Origin: H111-94 sp034436045
GTDB lineage: Bacteria > Chloroflexota > Ktedonobacteria > Ktedonobacterales > Ktedonobacteraceae
Direction: 5' to 3'
DNA: 10,208 nt
Assembly (NCBI GenBank): GCA_034436045.1
Contig: DAOTVZ010000103.1
Coordinates: 1 to 10,208 of the forward strand
Shown here piece after piece: positions 7,806 to 10,208 of the stretch (its first letter is position 1; the number at the start of each line of letters is the position of its first letter). The notes under the pieces were generated by a model. The model did not search any database and was not told where the DNA came from. It saw nothing but the letters and a program-made list of their open reading frames with translations. Both the position numbers and the translations under genes were made by a program.

Positions 7806-7871
7806 TTTCTCTTCCAATCACTTCATTGTTCCTCCTATTCATTATAGGAGCAGTTCGCAGGAGAAGAGTTT
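7806..7871 (+). other. Intergenic junction between cas6 and cas1
   Basis: 66 bases separating the low-GC type I cassette from the high-GC adaptation module. It is AT-rich (especially 7806-7846), with a 7-bp hairpin and two copies of AGGAG (7846-7850 and 7859-7863). The second is 8 bases before the cas1 ATG and is the working ribosome binding site. A separate cas1 promoter may be here, but no convincing -35/-10 pair is seen. Confidence 0.5.
7832..7850 (+). repeat. Hairpin with Shine-Dalgarno mimic upstream of cas1
   Basis: CTCCTAT at 7832-7838 pairs perfectly with ATAGGAG at 7844-7850 around a 5-base loop. The left arm contains CTCCT, which could also pair with the true cas1 ribosome binding site AGGAG at 7859-7863, giving two exclusive structures. 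The 7-bp hairpin should be the more stable and leaves the true site free. No T run follows, so it is not a typical terminator. Confidence 0.4.
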
Positions 7872-8885
7872 ATGGATCTTCTTGTTGAAGGTAAAGGTTC
7901 GTTTGTGGGCAAGCATCAGGGGCGCGTGCGGGTCACACGCGAGCAGAAGACGGTCATGGAGGTGCCGCTGATTCATCTTCAGACGATTCTGGTGCTGGAT
8001 CGCGGCGTCAGCATCTCCAGCGACGTGGTGCAGACCTGTAGCGAGGAGGGTATCCCCATTCACTTCCTCGATGGGCGTGGCAACGCGCTGGCCAGCCTCT
8101 ATTCAGCCGGATTGACCGGCACGGTGCTGACCCGACGCGCCCAGTTGTTAGCCTACGAAAACAGCACCGGCATCGCTGTCGCCAAAGCCTGTGTGCGCGG
8201 CAAACTGGAGAATCAGGCTAACCTGTTGCGCTACATGGCAAAGTACCGCAAAGAAACCGACCCGGCGCTCCACGAGGAATTGATGCTAGTGGCGCTGGAG
8301 ATGCGCGATTATCTGCACGAGTTAGAGATGTTGCAAGGTGAGAAGATCGAGCAGATACGCGAACAGATGCTCTCGGTGGAGGGCCGCGCTGCGCAACGCT
8401 ACTGGGCCATGATCGCGCGCATCATTCCCGCCGATCTGGTCTGGCCCGGACGCGAGACGCGCGGAGCCATCGACCTCTTCAACTCCGCGCTCAACTATGG
8501 TTATGGCATCCTCTACAGTCAGATCGAGCAGGCCATCGTACTGGCAGGCCTCGACCCCTACGCCGGTTTTCTCCATGCCGACCGTCCCGGTAAACCAAGT
8601 CTTGTCCTCGACCTGATCGAAGAATTTCGCCAGACCGTTGTGGATCGCAGCATCATCGGTCTGGTCAACAAGCGCGTGCTGCTCAAGCAGCAGGAGGATG
8701 GTCTCCTGGATGAGCCGACGCGCCACAAGATTGTCGAAAAGATACGTGAACGACTGGAGAGCAGCGAACTCTATGAGAAGAAGCGGCAGGCATTGCGCCT
8801 GATTATGCAGCAACAGGCCAGACATCTCGCACTCTTCCTGCGCGGTGAACGCGAGAGCTACGAGCCGCTGGTCGCAGGATGGTGA
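7872..8885 (+). CDS. cas1: Cas1, spacer-integration endonuclease
   Basis: A complete protein of 337 residues, typical for Cas1. Two Cas1 dimers and a Cas2 dimer form the integrase that inserts new spacers at the leader end of the array. The N-terminal beta domain runs from MDLLVEGKGSFVG through LDRGVSISSDVVQTC and IPIHFLDGRGNALA. The helical catalytic domain carries the metal-binding residues E170 (in SVEGRAAQRYW), H235 (in GFLHADRPGKPS) and D247/E250 (in LVLDLIEEF), with NSALNYGYGILYSQIE at 204-219. All are in the expected order and spacing, so the enzyme should be active. The ATG at 7872 has AGGAG at 7859-7863, spacing 8. GC jumps here (38 of 60 at both 7921-7980 and 8521-8580) compared with cas6 just upstream. 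cas2 follows immediately. Confidence 0.97.
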   Translation: MDLLVEGKGSFVGKHQGRVRVTREQKTVMEVPLIHLQTILVLDRGVSISSDVVQTCSEEGIPIHFLDGRGNALASLYSAGLTGTVLTRRAQLLAYENSTGIAVAKACVRGKLENQANLLRYMAKYRKETDPALHEELMLVALEMRDYLHELEMLQGEKIEQIREQMLSVEGRAAQRYWAMIARIIPADLVWPGRETRGAIDLFNSALNYGYGILYSQIEQAIVLAGLDPYAGFLHADRPGKPSLVLDLIEEFRQTVVDRSIIGLVNKRVLLKQQEDGLLDEPTRHKIVEKIRERLESSELYEKKRQALRLIMQQQARHLALFLRGERESYEPLVAGW

Positions 8886-8890
8886 ATCCT

Positions 8891-9145
8891 ATGCGTTATC
8901 TGCTCATCTACGATATTGTCCATGATGGCACGCGCGCCAAAGTCGCCGATGCCTGTCTGGACTACGGCCTGGAGCGTATCCAGTTCAGCGCCTTCAGTGG
9001 CGAACTGAGCAAGGTGCATCTGCAAGAGCTATGGGTTAAGATACAACGCCGTGTTGGCAAGCATACGGCAAAGGTTTATCTCTACCCGCTTGATGAAAAA
9101 AGCTGGCAGGGGCGACGTTTGCTGGAACGCCAGGGGGAGGAATAA
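8891..9145 (+). CDS. cas2: Cas2, adaptation complex subunit
   Basis: A protein of 84 residues from the ATG at 8891, normal for Cas2. Cas2 forms the central dimer that bridges two Cas1 dimers and holds the pre-spacer DNA. The start MRYLLIYDI with D8 in the conserved first strand is the classic Cas2 N-terminus. It is followed by a helix (TRAKVADACLDYGLERIQ), then FSAFSGELS and AKVYLYPLDEKSW, completing the ferredoxin-like fold. An in-frame ATG at 8879 would add four residues and overlap cas1 by 7 bases. I prefer 8891 because it matches the family N-terminus and has AGGA at 8876-8879 upstream, whereas 8879 has no usable ribosome binding site. The 5-base gap from cas1 suggests translational coupling. 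Confidence 0.93.
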   Translation: MRYLLIYDIVHDGTRAKVADACLDYGLERIQFSAFSGELSKVHLQELWVKIQRRVGKHTAKVYLYPLDEKSWQGRRLLERQGEE

Positions 9146-9149
9146 AGCG

Positions 9150-9746
9150 ATGGGAATGCTTTTTGAAGTAACAGACCTCAAGCAATACACCGTCTGTCCG
9201 CGCATCGTCTTTTATCGCTACTGTTTACCCAAAGTGCGTCCGGTGACGGTGCTGATGGAGGAAGGCATCCGTCAACACGAGCGGGAAGACGAGCGTGAGG
9301 AGCGGCGCAGTCTGCGCACCTATGGTCTGACGCAGGGTGAGCGCGTGTCGCATCTCAGCTTATGTTCAGAGCGGCTCGGTCTCTCCGGTCGGGTAGACCT
9401 CGCCATTGCGGTACCGGGGCGTGGTACGCCTGGGGCGGAAGGCATCGTCGTCGAATACAAATATTCGGAGCAGAAGGCCGGTACTCACTTCAAACTGCAA
9501 CTGGCGGCCTACGCTCTGCTGCTCGAAGAAGCCTGGGAACTGCCCGTCAGGCGAGGCTTCCTCTACTCCATCCCTCTGCGCCGTGCCGAGGCCATTGCCA
9601 TCACGCCGCGTCTGCGGGCCAGTGTCCTGCAAACGGTAGAGCAAATCCAGCGATGTGTCTCCGACGAAATCATGCCCGCGCCGCCGAGCAGTTTAGGCCG
9701 CTGTGTCGCCTGCGAGTTTCGGCGTTTCTGCAACGATGTCGTCTAG
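9150..9746 (+). CDS. cas4: Cas4, RecB-like exonuclease for pre-spacer processing
   Basis: A protein of 198 residues, typical for Cas4. Cas4 trims pre-spacers and helps select PAM-adjacent fragments and their orientation before Cas1-Cas2 integration. The iron-sulfur cysteines are C16 (in YTVCPRIV) and the C-terminal trio C185, C188 and C194 (GRCVACEFRRFC). The nuclease site shows H43, D83 (GRVDLA), E102 and K104 (VVEYKYSEQ) and the Q117/Y121 motif (QLAAYALLLEE). All are intact. The same frame is open upstream from 9051, but that stretch overlaps cas2 and encodes no Cas4 sequence. The ATG at 9150, 4 bases after the cas2 stop with GGGGGAGG at 9133-9140, is the right start. GC is high (38 of 60 at 9241-9300), like cas1. 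It is the last gene before the leader. In this order (cas1-cas2-cas4) it is probably translated with the other two. Confidence 0.95.
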   Translation: MGMLFEVTDLKQYTVCPRIVFYRYCLPKVRPVTVLMEEGIRQHEREDEREERRSLRTYGLTQGERVSHLSLCSERLGLSGRVDLAIAVPGRGTPGAEGIVVEYKYSEQKAGTHFKLQLAAYALLLEEAWELPVRRGFLYSIPLRRAEAIAITPRLRASVLQTVEQIQRCVSDEIMPAPPSSLGRCVACEFRRFCNDVV

Positions 9747-9769
9747 CCTCTAGCCACATCCCCTTTATC

Positions 9770-9792
9770 AGGTGGCCCTACGCGGGCCACCT
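9770..9792 (+). terminator. GC-rich 9-bp hairpin after cas4, possible terminator
   Basis: AGGTGGCCC at 9770-9778 pairs without mismatch with GGGCCACCT at 9784-9792 around a 5-base loop (TACGC), starting 23 bases after the cas4 stop. The stem is strong enough for an intrinsic terminator, but no clear U tract follows (TCGCAAATC). It is therefore a candidate terminator or pause and mRNA-end structure for the cas operon, separating it from the leader. Confidence 0.5.
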
Positions 9793-9820
9793 TCGCAAAT
9801 CGCTTCCCTCGGCTTGCGAA
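9792..9820 (+). repeat. Second leader inverted repeat TTCGCAA/TTGCGAA
   Basis: TTCGCAA at 9792-9798 and TTGCGAA at 9814-9820 are perfect inverted copies separated by 15 bases. The left arm touches the preceding hairpin and is part of the 10-mer TTCGCAAATC (9792-9801), which recurs at 9887-9896. Three related copies within about 105 bases suggest a recognition motif, though chance is possible. Confidence 0.4.
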
Positions 9821-9984
9821 AAATGCTCATCTTTGCCTGAAGGCCGCCGCAAAAACTGCTTCATCCTCTCCCGTTTGCCAGAACCGTTCGCAAATCCCCC
9901 CCATACGGGAACAAAAAGCGATCTGCGGACAAACTCATCAATAAATTCGCGGGGGTCGGCGGAAACACCTCTATTCATCGCGCT

Positions 9985-9998
9985 ACAATGCCCATTGT
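9985..9998. promoter_or_regulatory. Palindrome ACAATG-CC-CATTGT, possible operator
   Basis: Two 6-base arms (9985-9990 and 9993-9998) form a perfect inverted repeat with a 2-base spacer, 11 bases upstream of the -35 hexamer of the predicted array promoter. Position and symmetry suit a small dimeric regulator. No binding protein is known from the sequence. Confidence 0.35.
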
Positions 9999-10009
9999 GG
10001 CCTCTTCCC

Positions 10010-10038
10010 TTGACGTTCCCCGATCCATGAGGTACATT
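10010..10038 (+). promoter_or_regulatory. Predicted CRISPR array promoter
   Basis: TTGACG (10010-10015, 5 of 6 matches to the sigma70 -35 consensus) and TACATT (10033-10038, 4 of 6 matches to the -10) are separated by exactly 17 bases. Transcription would start near 10045, about 12 bases before the first repeat, in the direction that gives crRNAs with the handle ACTGCAAG. Position and spacing make this the best candidate for the pre-crRNA promoter. Confidence 0.6.
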
Positions 10039-10056
10039 ATTCCCAACATCATGGCG

Positions 10057-10093
10057 GTTGCATAGAAAAGCCCCGGCTTGAGGGGACTGCAAG
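10057..10093 (+). repeat. CRISPR repeat 1
   Basis: The first, leader-adjacent repeat. Besides the central CCCC/GGGG hairpin with a 7-base loop (10075-10081), its ends are inverted copies: TTGCA at 10058-10062 and TGCAA at 10088-10092. The predicted Cas6 cut lies between 10085 and 10086. Confidence 0.92.
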
Positions 10094-10130
10094 TTTCTAA
10101 AATGGTTTATAAGCAAGAATGTAACGCCCG

Positions 10131-10167
10131 GTTGCATAGAAAAGCCCCGGCTTGAGGGGACTGCAAG
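10131..10167 (+). repeat. CRISPR repeat 2
   Basis: Identical to repeat 1 over all 37 bases, 74 bases downstream (37-base repeat plus 37-base spacer). Confidence 0.92.
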
Positions 10168-10208
10168 TTATTCTGGCCGAAACACGCCGTCAGAAGGCCA
10201 GCGTTGCA

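Larger units (their letters stand above)
9747..10056 (+). other. CRISPR leader region
   Basis: 310 bases between the cas4 stop and the first repeat with no credible gene. The frames open here on both strands lack ribosome binding sites and recognisable protein sequence, and one on the minus strand reads through the CRISPR repeats. The region contains, in order: two adjacent hairpins (9770-9792 and 9792-9820), a second copy of the 10-mer TTCGCAAATC at 9887-9896, a palindrome at 9985-9998, and a sigma70-like promoter at 10010-10038. Being next to the adaptation genes and holding a promoter that points into the array, it is the leader where Cas1-Cas2 would insert new spacers. Confidence 0.75.
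10057..10208 (+). CRISPR. CRISPR array, leader-proximal end (2 full repeats plus start of a third)
   Basis: Two identical 37-base repeats lie at 10057-10093 and 10131-10167, starting GTTGCATAGAAAAGCCCC and ending GAGGGGACTGCAAG. Identity between the copies extends to 41 bases (10055-10095 and 10129-10169). The third repeat, beginning GTTGCA at 10203, is preceded by a different pair of bases, which fixes the 5' border. Spacer 1 is 10094-10130 (37 bases, about 35% GC) and spacer 2 is 10168-10202 (35 bases, GC-richer). Each repeat has a CCCC/GGGG hairpin (10071-10074 with 10082-10085). Immediately after the stem come the 8 bases ACTGCAAG, resembling the usual ATTGAAAG/C handle and giving the + orientation. 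The array continues beyond the window. Confidence 0.95.

Noticed and set aside
8322..8825. 167-codon minus-strand open frame inside cas1
   Set aside because: It is antisense to the conserved catalytic domain of cas1 and shows no family signal of its own.
9051..9149. Upstream extension of the cas4 frame to an ATG at 9051
   Set aside because: It overlaps cas2 and encodes basic, non-Cas4 sequence; the ATG at 9150 has a strong ribosome binding site and the proper N-terminus.
9933..9941. 9-mer ACTCATCAA shared with 969-977 as a possible trace of recombination
   Set aside because: A 9-base match in 10 kb is expected by chance and its flanks do not extend.
9984..9989. TACAAT as the -10 element of the array promoter
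   Set aside because: It is a good -10 hexamer, but the bases 17 upstream (GGAAAC) do not resemble a -35, and the TTGACG/TACATT pair nearer the array is better.
9362..10030. 222-codon open frame overlapping cas4 and the leader
   Set aside because: Its first part is an out-of-frame shadow of cas4, rich in Arg, Ala and Pro as expected from GC-rich shadow frames, and it continues into the noncoding leader.
9778..10137. 119-codon minus-strand open frame across the leader
   Set aside because: It reads through a CRISPR repeat and spacer, has no recognisable domain and no supporting ribosome binding site; best explained as chance.

Overview
The window is a chromosomal CRISPR-Cas locus with every recognisable gene on the + strand. 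No species can be named from sequence alone. The mixed base composition, the pairing of a Cmr (III-B) module with a Cst1/Cst2/Cas5t-type class 1 cassette, and the repeat type all fit a thermophilic or filamentous Gram-positive-like bacterium; Chloroflexota (Ktedonobacteria-like) is my best guess, held with low confidence.

Layout: (1) 1-907 is the 3' end of a type III-B Cmr operon: the last 41 codons of a Cmr5-like small subunit, then a complete Cmr6. Cmr1-Cmr4 and Cmr2/Cas10 would lie upstream, outside the window. (2) 1009-7805 is a complete type I effector cassette in the order cas8a1/cst1 - cas7 (cst2/devR) - cas5t - cas3 - cas6, tightly packed up to cas3 and with a 69-base gap before cas6. 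This set and order match subtype I-B of the Tneap kind; older HMM-based schemes may call it I-A because of the Cas8a1-type large subunit. (3) 7872-9746 is the adaptation module cas1 - cas2 - cas4, with every catalytic residue I looked for present. (4) 9747-10056 is a CRISPR leader holding two hairpins, a palindrome and a good sigma70-like promoter just before the array. (5) 10057-10208 is the start of the array: two complete 37-base repeats, one complete 37-base spacer, one complete 35-base spacer, and the first six bases of a third repeat at the window edge.

How it works together: Cas1-Cas2 with Cas4 would add spacers at the leader end. The array would be transcribed from the leader promoter on the + strand, and the single Cas6 would cut each repeat just 3' of its CCCC/GGGG hairpin, leaving an 8-base handle ACTGCAAG. 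The crRNAs could be loaded into Cascade (Cas8-Cas7-Cas5, with Cas3 degrading target DNA) and also into the Cmr complex (RNA targeting).

Most notable: the type I cassette (about 1009-7805) is on the whole clearly lower in GC than the Cmr genes before it and the cas1-cas2-cas4 genes after it. This suggests that a type I effector module of different origin was placed between a III-B effector module and an adaptation module. I see no transposase, integrase, tRNA or rRNA gene in the window. All genes belong to known families; what may be new is the modular arrangement and the small regulatory structures, not a new protein.
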